Position numbers and translations under genes: made by a program. A model generated the notes under the pieces. It worked only from the letters and a program-made list of their open reading frames with translations. It was not told the DNA's origin and did not search any database. A stretch of DNA of 64,000 bases from Thermus caldifontis (GTDB lineage: Bacteria; Deinococcota; Deinococci; Deinococcales; Thermaceae), in contig NZ_QGMX01000004.1 of the NCBI RefSeq assembly GCF_003336745.1, positions 124,001 through 188,000 of the forward strand, read 5' to 3'. Below, one piece after another: positions 36,915-45,037 of this stretch (its first letter is position 1; each line of letters opens with the position of its first letter).

Positions 36915-36943
36915 TTGACCCATATACCCTAGATGGGTATACT
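36915..36943 (+). promoter_or_regulatory. Promoter of the persulfide dioxygenase operon
   Basis: TTGACC (36915-36920), 17-nt spacer, TATACT (36938-36943). The spacer and the first half of the -10 are occupied by operator O1. Confidence 0.85.
36923..36941. promoter_or_regulatory. Inverted repeat O1, CsoR/CstR-like operator
   Basis: Perfect 7-bp arms TATACCC / GGGTATA with a 5-nt spacer, placed inside the promoter of the downstream sulfur operon. CsoR-family proteins sense copper (CsoR) or persulfides (CstR). The genes controlled make the CstR type more likely, but no regulator gene is present in the window. Confidence 0.7.
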
Positions 36944-36983
36944 ACGGGCCGTGGGGGCAGATGTCCCTACCCGGAGGTGAAGC

Positions 36984-38420
36984 ATGGTTTTCCGGCAAAT
37001 CTACGAAGAAGGTCTAGCCCAAATGAGCTACTTCCTGGGTTGCGCCGCCACGGGGGAGGCCTTGGTGGTGGACCCCAAGCGAGACATCGACACCTACCTG
37101 GAGATGGCCCAGAGCCTGGGCATGCGCATCGTGGCGGTGGCCGAGACCCACATCCACGCCGACTACCTCTCGGGGGCCCGGGAGCTGGCCAAGGCCACCG
37201 GGGCCACCCTCTACCTTTCCGATGAGGGAGACGAGAACTGGAAGTACCAGGGCCTGGATGGCCTCTCCTATGTCCTCCTCAAGGATGGGGACGAGTTTGG
37301 GGTGGGGAACATCCGGGTCAAGGCCGTGCACACCCCCGGCCACACCCCGGAGCACATCTCCTTCCTGGTGGCCGATGGGGCGGTGACGGAGGAACCCCTT
37401 CTTTTCCTCACCGGGGACTTCGTCTTCGTGGGGGATATCGGCCGGCCGGACCTTCTGGAGGAAGCCGCCGGCATCAAGGGCACCGCCCTGCCCGGGGCCC
37501 GGCGCATGTTCCGAAGCCTTAGGGAGAAGTTTCTCACCCTTCCCGACCACGTCCAGGTCTGGCCTGGGCACGGGGCAGGCTCGGCCTGCGGCAAGGCCCT
37601 GGGAGCCCTTCCCGCCACCACCGTGGGCTACGAACGGCGCTACGCCTGGTGGGCAGAGTACCTGGAAAAGGGCGACGAGGAAGGGTTTGTCAAGGCCCTT
37701 TTGGAGGGCCAGCCCGAGGCCCCCACTTACTTCAAGGAGATGAAGCGGCTGAACCGGGATGGCATGCCCATCCTGGGGGGTGTCCCTCACCCTGGCCGGC
37801 TCACCAAGGCCCAGTTTGACCGGTACCTGCGGGAGGGCGCCATCCTGGTGGACACCCGGGACAAGTTCGCCTTTGCCGGTGGGCACATGCCCGGGGCCAT
37901 TAACATCCCTGCGGGGAAGAACTTCTCCACCTGGGCGGGGTGGCTTTTACCCTACGACCGGCCCCTTGTTCTCCTGGCCCACCCTTCCGAGGTGGAGGCC
38001 CTGACCCGGGCCCTGATCCGCATCGGCTTGGACGAGGTGGTGGGGTACATCCCGGGCCTCGAGGGCTACGCCGACGGGGAACTGGAAACCGTGCCCCAGA
38101 TTACCGCCAAGGGGGCCCATGCCCTTTGGCAAAAGGGCGAGGCGGTGATCCTGGACGTGCGGGGCCGGGACGAATACCTGGCCGGGCACATCCCCGGGGC
38201 CCTCAACATCCATGCGGGCCGCATCTTGGCTCACCTGGATAAACTCCCCAAGGATAAGCCCCTCATCGTTCACTGTGTGGGCGGGGACCGCTCCAGCACC
38301 GCCATCAGCGCCCTCCTATCCCATGGCTTTAAGAACGCCCTCAACCTCACCGGGGGGATCAAGGCCTGGCAAGAGGCGGGCCTCCCCGTGGTGAAGGGGG
38401 AGGAACTGGTGGAGGCCTGA
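36984..38420 (+). CDS. Persulfide dioxygenase-rhodanese fusion (CstB/ETHE1-like)
   Basis: A 478-residue enzyme for sulfide/persulfide oxidation. The N-terminal metallo-beta-lactamase domain (about 1-245) has ETHIHADYLSGA, HTPGHTPEH, LTGDFVFVGDIGRPD and WPGHG, a mononuclear iron site of the ETHE1 type. A first rhodanese-like domain (about 265-365) has LLAHPSE where the catalytic Cys loop should be, so it looks inactive. The second (about 370-470) has VHCVGGDRSS with the active Cys. This MBL-pseudorhodanese-rhodanese order is that of Staphylococcus CstB. GGAGGTGA precedes the ATG. It leads an operon with a rhodanese and TauE. Confidence 0.9.
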   Translation: MVFRQIYEEGLAQMSYFLGCAATGEALVVDPKRDIDTYLEMAQSLGMRIVAVAETHIHADYLSGARELAKATGATLYLSDEGDENWKYQGLDGLSYVLLKDGDEFGVGNIRVKAVHTPGHTPEHISFLVADGAVTEEPLLFLTGDFVFVGDIGRPDLLEEAAGIKGTALPGARRMFRSLREKFLTLPDHVQVWPGHGAGSACGKALGALPATTVGYERRYAWWAEYLEKGDEEGFVKALLEGQPEAPTYFKEMKRLNRDGMPILGGVPHPGRLTKAQFDRYLREGAILVDTRDKFAFAGGHMPGAINIPAGKNFSTWAGWLLPYDRPLVLLAHPSEVEALTRALIRIGLDEVVGYIPGLEGYADGELETVPQITAKGAHALWQKGEAVILDVRGRDEYLAGHIPGALNIHAGRILAHLDKLPKDKPLIVHCVGGDRSSTAISALLSHGFKNALNLTGGIKAWQEAGLPVVKGEELVEA

Positions 38421-38428
38421 ATGGCATA

Positions 38429-38447
38429 GCTGGGGTTATGCCCCAGC
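38429..38447 (+). other. Intergenic RNA hairpin
   Basis: GCTGGGG and CCCCAGC arms around a TTATG loop lie between the dioxygenase and rhodanese genes. No T-tract follows, so it more likely stabilises the upstream mRNA or tunes processing than terminates. Confidence 0.45.
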
Positions 38448-38464
38448 ATCTATGGAGGAAATCC

Positions 38465-39124
38465 ATGTACGAAGCCCAAGTTAAGGACCTAAGCCCGGAA
38501 GAGGCCAAAAAGCTCTACGACCAAGGCGTCCCCTTTATTGACGTGCGGGAGGTGGAGGAGTACGCCCAGGCCCGGATCCCTGGGGCGGGCCTCCTCCCCC
38601 TTTCCGAGTTCATGGCCCGTTACGGGGAGATCCCCAAGGACCGGCCCGTGGTCCTCTACTGCCGCACGGGCAACCGCTCTTGGCAGGCAGCCGCCTGGCT
38701 TTCCGCCCAGGGTTACCGCCACATCTACAACCTGGAAGGGGGCATCGTGCGGTGGTACCGCTCAGGGCTTCCCGTGGACACCGCCCCGGTGGAGGTGGGC
38801 TACGCGGCCACGCCGTACCAGGAGGTGGGCCCCCACGAGGCGGAAAAGCTCCTCGGAGAAGCCCTGGTGGTGGACGTCCGGGAACCTTGGGAGTATGCGG
38901 AAGGGCACGTGCCGGGGGCCATCAACATCCCCCTTTCCTCCTTGCCGCAAAGGCTTCCCGAGCTTCCCAAGGACCGGCCCATCCTCTTGGTCTGCAACTC
39001 CGGCAACCGCTCGGGGGTGGCGGCGGACTTCCTGGTGGGCCAAGGCTTCCCTGGGGAAAAGGTGTTTAACCTGGAGGGCGGCACCTACGCCTGGATGGGG
39101 GCGGGCCTCCCGGTAGAACGATGA
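38465..39124 (+). CDS. Tandem rhodanese sulfurtransferase
   Basis: A 219-residue protein of two rhodanese domains, both with an active-site Cys: YCRTGNRS in the first (about 75-82) and VCNSGNRS in the second (about 177-184). It should carry and transfer sulfane sulfur, perhaps supplying or draining the dioxygenase upstream. The ATG at 38465 follows GGAGGAAATCC. It overlaps the TauE gene by 4 nt. Confidence 0.92.
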   Translation: MYEAQVKDLSPEEAKKLYDQGVPFIDVREVEEYAQARIPGAGLLPLSEFMARYGEIPKDRPVVLYCRTGNRSWQAAAWLSAQGYRHIYNLEGGIVRWYRSGLPVDTAPVEVGYAATPYQEVGPHEAEKLLGEALVVDVREPWEYAEGHVPGAINIPLSSLPQRLPELPKDRPILLVCNSGNRSGVAADFLVGQGFPGEKVFNLEGGTYAWMGAGLPVER

Positions 39125-39882
39125 TCCTCGCCCTCCTCGGCGCCCTTCTCATAGGGCTTTCCTTGGGGCTTTTGGGCTCGGGGGGATCCATCCTCACGGT
39201 GCCCGTCCTGGTCTACCTTCTGGGGGAACCTCCCAAACAGGCCATCGCCGAAAGCCTCCTCATCGTGGGGGGGATCGCCCTCCTTGGGGCTTTGCCCTAC
39301 GCCCTAAGACGCTTGGTGGACTGGCGCAAGGTGCTCCTCTTTGGCCTTCCGGGCATGGCGGGCACCTACCTGGGGGCCTGGCTTTCCCGCTTCGCCTCCG
39401 GGGAGGCGCAGCTTCTTACTTTTGCCCTGGTGATGCTCCTTGCCGCCTACTTTATGGCCCGGCCCAAACCCTTAAGGGCGGAAGGCCAGGCCAAGCGCAA
39501 GGCCTGGAAGGTGGTCTTGGATGGCCTGGCGGTGGGTGCCCTCACGGGGTTCGTGGGGGTGGGCGGAGGGTTCCTCATCGTGCCCGCCTTGGTCCTCCTG
39601 GGAGGGCTTCCCATGCACCTGGCGGTGGGCACAAGCCTTCTCATCATCGCCCTCAAATCCTTCACCGGCTTCTACAAGTACCTGCACCTCCTGCCCCAGT
39701 ACGGCCTAGGGGTGGACTACCCCGTGGCCCTTCTCTTCATCGCCGTAGGCACCCTGGGGAGTTTTTGGGGAGGGCGGCTTGCCGTGCGCCTGCCCCAGGA
39801 GAGCCTGAGGCGGGGCTTCGCCCTTTTTCTGGTGGTCATGGGGGTTTTCATCCTGGGCCAGAACCTGGCCCAAGGGCATTAG
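39121..39882 (+). CDS. TauE/SafE-family (TSUP) sulfur-anion exporter
   Basis: A 253-residue membrane protein with about eight helices and the duplicated TSUP pattern ([20 protein letters not shown] in the first half, [20 protein letters not shown] in the second, given here as separate repeats). In cst operons such proteins export sulfite or thiosulfate, the end products of persulfide oxidation. Coupled to the rhodanese gene by ATGA. Its TAG stop forms part of the next gene's -10 box. Confidence 0.9.
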   Translation: MILALLGALLIGLSLGLLGSGGSILTVPVLVYLLGEPPKQAIAESLLIVGGIALLGALPYALRRLVDWRKVLLFGLPGMAGTYLGAWLSRFASGEAQLLTFALVMLLAAYFMARPKPLRAEGQAKRKAWKVVLDGLAVGALTGFVGVGGGFLIVPALVLLGGLPMHLAVGTSLLIIALKSFTGFYKYLHLLPQYGLGVDYPVALLFIAVGTLGSFWGGRLAVRLPQESLRRGFALFLVVMGVFILGQNLAQGH

Positions 39883-39885
39883 ACT
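39880..39885 (+). promoter_or_regulatory. -10 box for a leaderless nitrilase mRNA, made from the tauE stop codon
   Basis: TAGACT begins with the tauE TAG and ends 6 nt before the GTG at 39892. AAAGGG in the gap is too close to act as a normal ribosome site. Confidence 0.5.
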
Positions 39886-39891
39886 AAAGGG

Positions 39892-40740
39892 GTGCCCTTC
39901 CGCACCCTCCTGGCCATCCAGGTGGAAACAAGGCCAGAGCACTACCGCACGGAAGAAGCCTTTCGCCAGCGGGTCTTTTCCCTCTTAAGGCCCCTAGAGG
40001 GCACCCCCTCCCCCCGCCTAGCCGCCTTCCCCGAGCTTTTCGGGCTTCCCCTGCTCCTCCACCTGGGAGGGGATTTCCATCCCCGGGAGCTCCTCACCTC
40101 TCCCCTATCCCCCTGGAAACGGGCGCGGAAGGCCTACGAGGTCTTTCACCAGACCATGGCCGAGGCCGCCCGGGCCTTCGGCACCTACCTCCTCTCCGGC
40201 AGCCTGCTCTCCCCTCCCTACGAGGAGGAACTGGCCCGGGGGCGGTTTGCCCGCACTCCCCTCTTTCAGAACCTGGCCCTCTTCTTCAACCCCCATGGCC
40301 GCCTTCTGGCCCAGGTGCCCAAGATTGAACTCACCCCCCCTGAGCGCTGGCTCAGGCGAGGAGCCTTTGGCCCCCACCTGGTGCAAACCCGGGCGGGAAG
40401 AGTGGGCATCCTTATCTGCCTGGATGGATTTTTTGAAAAGCACGTGGCCCGATTGGACGCCTTAGGGGCCGAGATCCTCCTGCAACCCTCCGCCAACCCC
40501 GCCCCCTGGGAAAGGCCCTGGCCCTGGGATAGATCCAGGAAAGAGGGCGAGGTCTGGCTAGCCTCCGCCAGGGAACGGCTAAGGAACCGGGAGAACCTAA
40601 GGCTTCTCCTTAACCCCATGCTGAACGGAACAATCCTGGGCCTCACCTTTGAGGGGCAAAGCGGCATCTACGCCCCCGGGGAGGCCCTGGCCCTGGCCGA
40701 AGCCCCCCGGGGGGATGCCACCTTGCTGTTGGAGCTATAG
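39892..40740 (+). CDS. Carbon-nitrogen hydrolase (nitrilase superfamily)
   Basis: A 282-residue protein with the nitrilase triad in order: Glu in FPELFG, Lys in VPKIEL and Cys in LICLDGFF. It should hydrolyse an amide or nitrile; the substrate is unknown and the sequence is divergent from named amidases, with a long insertion near the start (about 40-85). GTG start. It converges with the SurA-like gene (6-nt overlap). Confidence 0.82.
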   Translation: MPFRTLLAIQVETRPEHYRTEEAFRQRVFSLLRPLEGTPSPRLAAFPELFGLPLLLHLGGDFHPRELLTSPLSPWKRARKAYEVFHQTMAEAARAFGTYLLSGSLLSPPYEEELARGRFARTPLFQNLALFFNPHGRLLAQVPKIELTPPERWLRRGAFGPHLVQTRAGRVGILICLDGFFEKHVARLDALGAEILLQPSANPAPWERPWPWDRSRKEGEVWLASARERLRNRENLRLLLNPMLNGTILGLTFEGQSGIYAPGEALALAEAPRGDATLLLEL

Positions 40741-41670
40741 CCGCTCAGGGAAAAGCGCCACGGGGTAGGAGCGGATAAGGGCCTTGGAGAGCTTTTCCCA
40801 GGCCAGGTCCTGCACGCTTTGAGCCAGCCCCTCCGCCACCTCCTCCAGGGGGTAGCGGCCCGGGGGCACCTGCCTTTCCAAGAGGATCACGTGGAAGCCA
40901 AACTCCGTCCCCACGGGAGGGGAAACCTCTCCTGGCTTGAGGGCGAGAAGGGCCTTTTCAAAGGCGGGGATATAGGTGCCTTTCGGCTCGCATCCCAGGT
41001 CCCCACCCGCCTCCTTGGAGCCCGGGTCCTGGGAAACCTCCTGGGCCACCCGGGCAAAGGCCTCCCCCTTCGCCAGGCGGGCGAGCACTTCCTTGGCTGC
41101 CTCCAGGGTAGGCACCAGGATGTGCCGGGCGCAGTAGAGGGTGGGGTGGCGGTACTCCGGGGAAAGGAGCCAAAGGGCCTTTAGGGCGGCGGGGGACACC
41201 TTTAGTGCCTGCCGGTAATGGGCCTCCAGGGCCTCGAGGGCCATGGCCTCGGAAAGCAAGAGGCGGTAGGCATCCAGGTTGGGTATCCCGGCTTCCATAA
41301 GCGCCTGGAGCAGGGCTTCCTGGGAAGGAAAGGCCTCGGAGAGTTCCCACACCCTTTTCTCCACCACTTCTTGTGAGGGCCAAAACCCCCTTTTCCGGGC
41401 CACCTGGAGAAGGGCCCGTTCCTCCGCCAAGGCCTCCAGGTAAGGGGCCCGGTACTGGGCGAGGAGGGAGCGGGTTTCCCCGTTGTCGGGAAGGCCCAGC
41501 TGGCGAAGGGCGCCTTTGGCGAAGAGGCCAAAGCGTAGCTCAAACTGGCTTCTCGTGAGGCTTTCCGGCCCCACCTGGGCCACCACCGGATCTTCTTGGG
41601 CAAAGGCCAGAAGGCCGAGGGCCAGAAAGAAAAGCCCCCACAAGGGGTTGCGGGAAAAAAGAAGGCGCAT
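40735..41670 (-). CDS. SurA/PrsA-like exported peptidyl-prolyl isomerase
   Basis: A 311-residue exported foldase. A signal peptide (about 10-25, ending LLAFAQ), an N-terminal SurA-like helical chaperone region (about 30-170) and one parvulin domain (about 178-275) with RHILVPTLEAA, GGDLGCEPKGT and GFHVILLE. It helps outer-membrane or envelope proteins fold. The ATG at 41670 opens the signal peptide. The frame is open 29 codons further upstream, but that part is antisense to hemE. Divergent from hemE across a palindromic -10. Confidence 0.88.
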   Translation of the reverse strand: MRLLFSRNPLWGLFFLALGLLAFAQEDPVVAQVGPESLTRSQFELRFGLFAKGALRQLGLPDNGETRSLLAQYRAPYLEALAEERALLQVARKRGFWPSQEVVEKRVWELSEAFPSQEALLQALMEAGIPNLDAYRLLLSEAMALEALEAHYRQALKVSPAALKALWLLSPEYRHPTLYCARHILVPTLEAAKEVLARLAKGEAFARVAQEVSQDPGSKEAGGDLGCEPKGTYIPAFEKALLALKPGEVSPPVGTEFGFHVILLERQVPPGRYPLEEVAEGLAQSVQDLAWEKLSKALIRSYPVALFPERL

Positions 41671-41674
41671 GCCC

Positions 41675-41686
41675 CATGCTAGCATG
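41675..41686. promoter_or_regulatory. Palindromic bidirectional -10 element (surA-like / hemE)
   Basis: The 12-bp perfect palindrome CATGCTAGCATG gives the extended -10 TG-C-TAGCAT on both strands, with the TA shared. On the minus strand it ends 5 nt before the SurA-like ATG; on the plus strand 7 nt before an in-frame GTG (41693) of hemE. No convincing -35 was found on either side. Confidence 0.55.
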
Positions 41687-42709
41687 GAGGGCGTGAACGA
41701 CCTCCTCCTCAAGGCCGCCCGGGGGGAGCCCACCCCTAGGCCCCCCGTTTGGTTCATGCGCCAGGCGGGCCGTTACCAGAAGGAATACCAGGAGATCCGC
41801 AAGCGCTACTCCCTCCCAAAGATCGTGCAAACCCCCGAGGTCTGCGCTGAGGTCACCCTCTTGCCCGTGCGGCAGCTGGGGGTGGACGCCGCCATCCTCT
41901 TCGCCGACATCACCACCCCCCTCTACGGGATGGGGGTGGAGCTGGACCTGGTGGAGGGCAAGGGCCCGGTGATCCATAACCCCATCCGCAACGAAAAGGG
42001 GGTGGAGGCCTTAAGACCTTTGCAACCGGAAGAGGCCGTGCCCTTCGTGCTGGACACCATCCGCATTCTAAAAAAGGAGCTGGGAGTTCCCTTAATCGGT
42101 TTCGCCGGGGCGCCCTTCACCTTGGCCAGCTACCTCATAGAAGGCGGGCCAAGCCGCCACTTCCGGGAGGTGAAGACCTTCATGTACCGGGAAGAGGCCC
42201 TCTGGCACCGCCTCCTGGCAAAGCTCACCGAGGCCATGGCCAGGTACCTGAGGGCCCAGGTGGAGGCGGGGGCCGACCTCCTCCAGGTCTTTGACTCCTG
42301 GGTAGGGGCCCTTGCCCCAGCCGACTACCGCCGGTACGTGAAGCCCCACATGGAACGGCTCTTCCAGGGGCTAAAGCCCCTTGGGGTGCCCGTGATCCAC
42401 TTCGGGGTGGGAACCATGGGCCTTCTAAAGGACATGGCGGAGGCCGGCGGGGATGTGATCGGCTTGGACCACCACACCCCCCTTCCCTGGGCCCGGGAGG
42501 CCCTGGGAGGAACCCCCGTCCAGGGCAACCTGGACCCTGTGGTCCTCTTCGCCCCCAAGGAGGTGATAAGGCGGGAGGTGGAAAGGATCCTTGGGGAAAA
42601 CGCCGGCCAGGCAGGGCATATCTTCAACCTGGGCCACGGCATTCTGCCCCAGACCCCCGTGGACCACGTGCGCTACGTGGTAGAACTCCTAAAGGAGGCG
42701 GAAGTATGA
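41684..42709 (+). CDS. hemE: Uroporphyrinogen decarboxylase
   Basis: A 341-residue TIM-barrel enzyme converting uroporphyrinogen III to coproporphyrinogen III. Signatures are PPVWFMRQAGRYQKEY near the start, ILFADITTPLYGMG, GFAGAPFTLASY, QVFDSWVG and FNLGHGILPQTPVD. The ATG at 41684 matches Thermus HemE starts. A GTG three codons later (41693) lies exactly 7 nt after the TAGCAT box and could be the true leaderless start. It overlaps hemH (ATGA). Confidence 0.96.
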   Translation: MEGVNDLLLKAARGEPTPRPPVWFMRQAGRYQKEYQEIRKRYSLPKIVQTPEVCAEVTLLPVRQLGVDAAILFADITTPLYGMGVELDLVEGKGPVIHNPIRNEKGVEALRPLQPEEAVPFVLDTIRILKKELGVPLIGFAGAPFTLASYLIEGGPSRHFREVKTFMYREEALWHRLLAKLTEAMARYLRAQVEAGADLLQVFDSWVGALAPADYRRYVKPHMERLFQGLKPLGVPVIHFGVGTMGLLKDMAEAGGDVIGLDHHTPLPWAREALGGTPVQGNLDPVVLFAPKEVIRREVERILGENAGQAGHIFNLGHGILPQTPVDHVRYVVELLKEAEV

Positions 42710-43659
42710 ATGTACTCCTCATGGCCTACGGCACCCCTTACACCCCGGAAGAGATTGAGCCCTATTACACCGACATCCGCCGGGGAAGGCGCCCATCGGA
42801 AGAGCTCCTCAAGGAGCTGGAGGAACGCTACGCCGCCATCGGCAAAAGCCCCCTGAACGAGATCACCCTGGTGCAGGCCATAAGGCTCCAGGCGCTTTTG
42901 AACCTCGAGGCCCCCGCTTACCCCAAGCGCCTCCTGGGCCCCTTTGGCCCCCGTACCCCCCAGGGACCGGCCCGGGTCTACGTGGGGACCAAGCACTGGC
43001 ACCCCTCCATCGGGGAAGCCATGGCCGCCATGCACGAGGACGGGGTAAGGCGGGCGGTGGCCATCGTGGCCGCCCCCCACTACTCCCTTAGAAGCGTGGC
43101 CGAGTACCAGGAGAGGGTGGACCAAGCCCTTAAGGCCCTCCCCGAGCCCATAGAGGTGGTCTGGGTGGAAAGCTACGAGGCCCACCCCGGCCTCATCGCC
43201 GCTTATGCCAGGAGGCTGGAGGAGGCCATCTGGCGGCTACGGGAGCCCAGGAAGGCCGCCTACGTTTTCACCGCCCACTCCATCCCCGTTTCGGCGGTGG
43301 AGCGGGGCGACCCCTATCCCCGCCAGGTGGAGAGGACGGCGGAACTCATCGCCAAGAGGCTTGCCCTTCCCCAGTACAGCGTGGCCTACCAGTCGGCGGG
43401 GCGCACCCCTGAGCCCTGGCTGGGCCCGGACATCAACGAGCACCTGAGGGCCTTGAAGGAGGAGGGCGTGGAGGAGGTGGTGGTGCAGGCGGTGGGCTTC
43501 CCCGCCGACCACCTGGAGGTGTACTACGACCTGGACCTCGAGGCCCAAGCCACCGCCCAGGAGGTGGGCCTAAGGCTCCTCAGGGCCCGAAGCCTCAACG
43601 CTGACCTGGACTATATCCAGGTGCTCAAGGACCTGGTGGAGGCGGCGTGGCTCAAGTAG
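42706..43659 (+). CDS. hemH: Ferrochelatase
   Basis: A 317-residue chelatase inserting iron into a porphyrin. LLMAYGTPYTPEEIEPYYTDIRRG, the catalytic FTAHSIPV (His) and VQAVGFPADHLEVYYDLD (Glu) are present. It could use protoporphyrin IX or coproporphyrin III (CpfC-type); clustering with hemE and a HemY-type oxidase is the arrangement of the coproporphyrin-dependent branch. It overlaps hemE by 4 nt and hemG by 13 nt. Confidence 0.95.
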   Translation: MNVLLMAYGTPYTPEEIEPYYTDIRRGRRPSEELLKELEERYAAIGKSPLNEITLVQAIRLQALLNLEAPAYPKRLLGPFGPRTPQGPARVYVGTKHWHPSIGEAMAAMHEDGVRRAVAIVAAPHYSLRSVAEYQERVDQALKALPEPIEVVWVESYEAHPGLIAAYARRLEEAIWRLREPRKAAYVFTAHSIPVSAVERGDPYPRQVERTAELIAKRLALPQYSVAYQSAGRTPEPWLGPDINEHLRALKEEGVEEVVVQAVGFPADHLEVYYDLDLEAQATAQEVGLRLLRARSLNADLDYIQVLKDLVEAAWLK

Positions 43660-45002
43660 CCGTGGTGGGAGGGGGATGGGCGGGGCTTTCCGCCGCCTTG
43701 GCCCTGAAGGAGGCGGGGGTGGACTTCCAGCTCCTGGAGGCCAGCCTCCGCCTGGGAGGGAAGGTGCGCACCCACAAGGGGGAAGGGTTTTTGGTGGAAG
43801 GAGGTCCCGATGCCAGCGTGCGCTACAAAAAGGAGGTGCTGGAACTGGGGGAACGCTTTGGCCTGACCCCCATGGGCACCCTTCCCGCCAAGCCTGCGGC
43901 CTACATCCTGCGCAAGGGAAAGGCCCATCCCCTCCCCGAGGGACTTCTGCAAATCATCCCGGGGGACCTCAAGGGCCTAGCCCGCACCTCCCTCCTCTCC
44001 CCTTCCGGGAAGCTCAGGGCCCTCTACGACCTCTTCCTCCCCCGGGGGAGCAAGGAAGACGAGAGCCTTAGGGAGTTCGTGGAGAGAAGGCTGGGTCCCG
44101 AGGTCTTTGCCGCCCTGGTAGCCCCCTTGGCGGGGGGCATCTACGGGGGGGAGCCCGACGAGCTTTCCCTGAAGGCCGCCTTTCCCCAGCTTCTGGAGCT
44201 GGAAAGAAGGCACCGCAGCCTCATCCTGGGAGCCATGCACATCCGGAAAGCCCGGGGAAGCCGCGAGGGAGGAAGCCTTTTCTTCTCCTTCCAGGAGGGA
44301 CTTTCAGTCTTAACGCGGAAGCTTGCCGAGGAGGTGGCGGAAAGAACCCTCCTGGGTACCCCGGTCCTGGCCCTCGAGCCCCTAGGGGGCCGCTTTCGCC
44401 TCCATACCCCCAAGGGCACCTGGGAAGCGGAAGCGGTGGTCCTGGCCACCCCTGCCCCGGTGGCGGCCCAGCTCCTAAGGCCTTTCCTTCCTGAAGCCAC
44501 AGCCCTTCTCAAGGGTATTCCCCACACCCCCGCCGCCACCGTAAGCCTGGCCTTTTCCGAGGCCTTGCCCGTAGAGGGGCACGGGCTTCTCATCGCCCCT
44601 GGGGAAGGGTACAGGGTACGGGGTTTCACCTGGACCCACAGGAAGTGGCCGGGAAGGGCCCCCGAGGGCTGGTCCTTGGTGCGCGCCTACTTTTCCGGAG
44701 AGGTGGCCAGGCTTTCCGAGGCGGAGTTGGCCAAGGTGGCCCTGGGGGACCTCCGCCTTTTCCTGGGCCGGGAGGTGCGCCCGGAGCGCACCTTTGTCTT
44801 CCGCTTCCCCGAGGGCATGCCCGCCTACCGGGTGGGACACCTGGAACGGAGGGAAAGGCTGGAGATGGCCCTCCTCAAATCCCCAGGCATCTTTCTGGCG
44901 GGGAACTACCTGGAGGGGGTGGGCCTGCCCGAGGTGGTACGCTCGGGACGCAAGGCGGCGGGAAGAGCCCTAGGCTACCTGGCCCTGGCCCCCACCCCCT
45001 AG
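43647..45002 (+). CDS. hemG: HemY-type FAD-dependent (proto/copro)porphyrinogen oxidase
   Basis: A 451-residue flavoenzyme that aromatises a porphyrinogen with oxygen. The N-terminal VAVVGGGWAGLSAALALKEAG is the FAD-binding motif, GGKVRTHKGEGFLVEGGPDA the family block, and LAGNYLEGVGLPEVVRSGRKAA the C-terminal FAD segment. GTG start, 13 nt inside hemH, with GGTGGAGG upstream. Whether the substrate is protoporphyrinogen or coproporphyrinogen cannot be told from sequence alone. Confidence 0.92.
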   Translation: MAQVAVVGGGWAGLSAALALKEAGVDFQLLEASLRLGGKVRTHKGEGFLVEGGPDASVRYKKEVLELGERFGLTPMGTLPAKPAAYILRKGKAHPLPEGLLQIIPGDLKGLARTSLLSPSGKLRALYDLFLPRGSKEDESLREFVERRLGPEVFAALVAPLAGGIYGGEPDELSLKAAFPQLLELERRHRSLILGAMHIRKARGSREGGSLFFSFQEGLSVLTRKLAEEVAERTLLGTPVLALEPLGGRFRLHTPKGTWEAEAVVLATPAPVAAQLLRPFLPEATALLKGIPHTPAATVSLAFSEALPVEGHGLLIAPGEGYRVRGFTWTHRKWPGRAPEGWSLVRAYFSGEVARLSEAELAKVALGDLRLFLGREVRPERTFVFRFPEGMPAYRVGHLERRERLEMALLKSPGIFLAGNYLEGVGLPEVVRSGRKAAGRALGYLALAPTP

Positions 45003-45037
45003 GCAAGCACAGGGGGACTGGATAGGATAGACCAAAC

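Noticed and set aside
38429..38447. Hairpin after the persulfide dioxygenase as a terminator
   Set aside because: No T-tract follows and the next genes clearly belong to the same operon.
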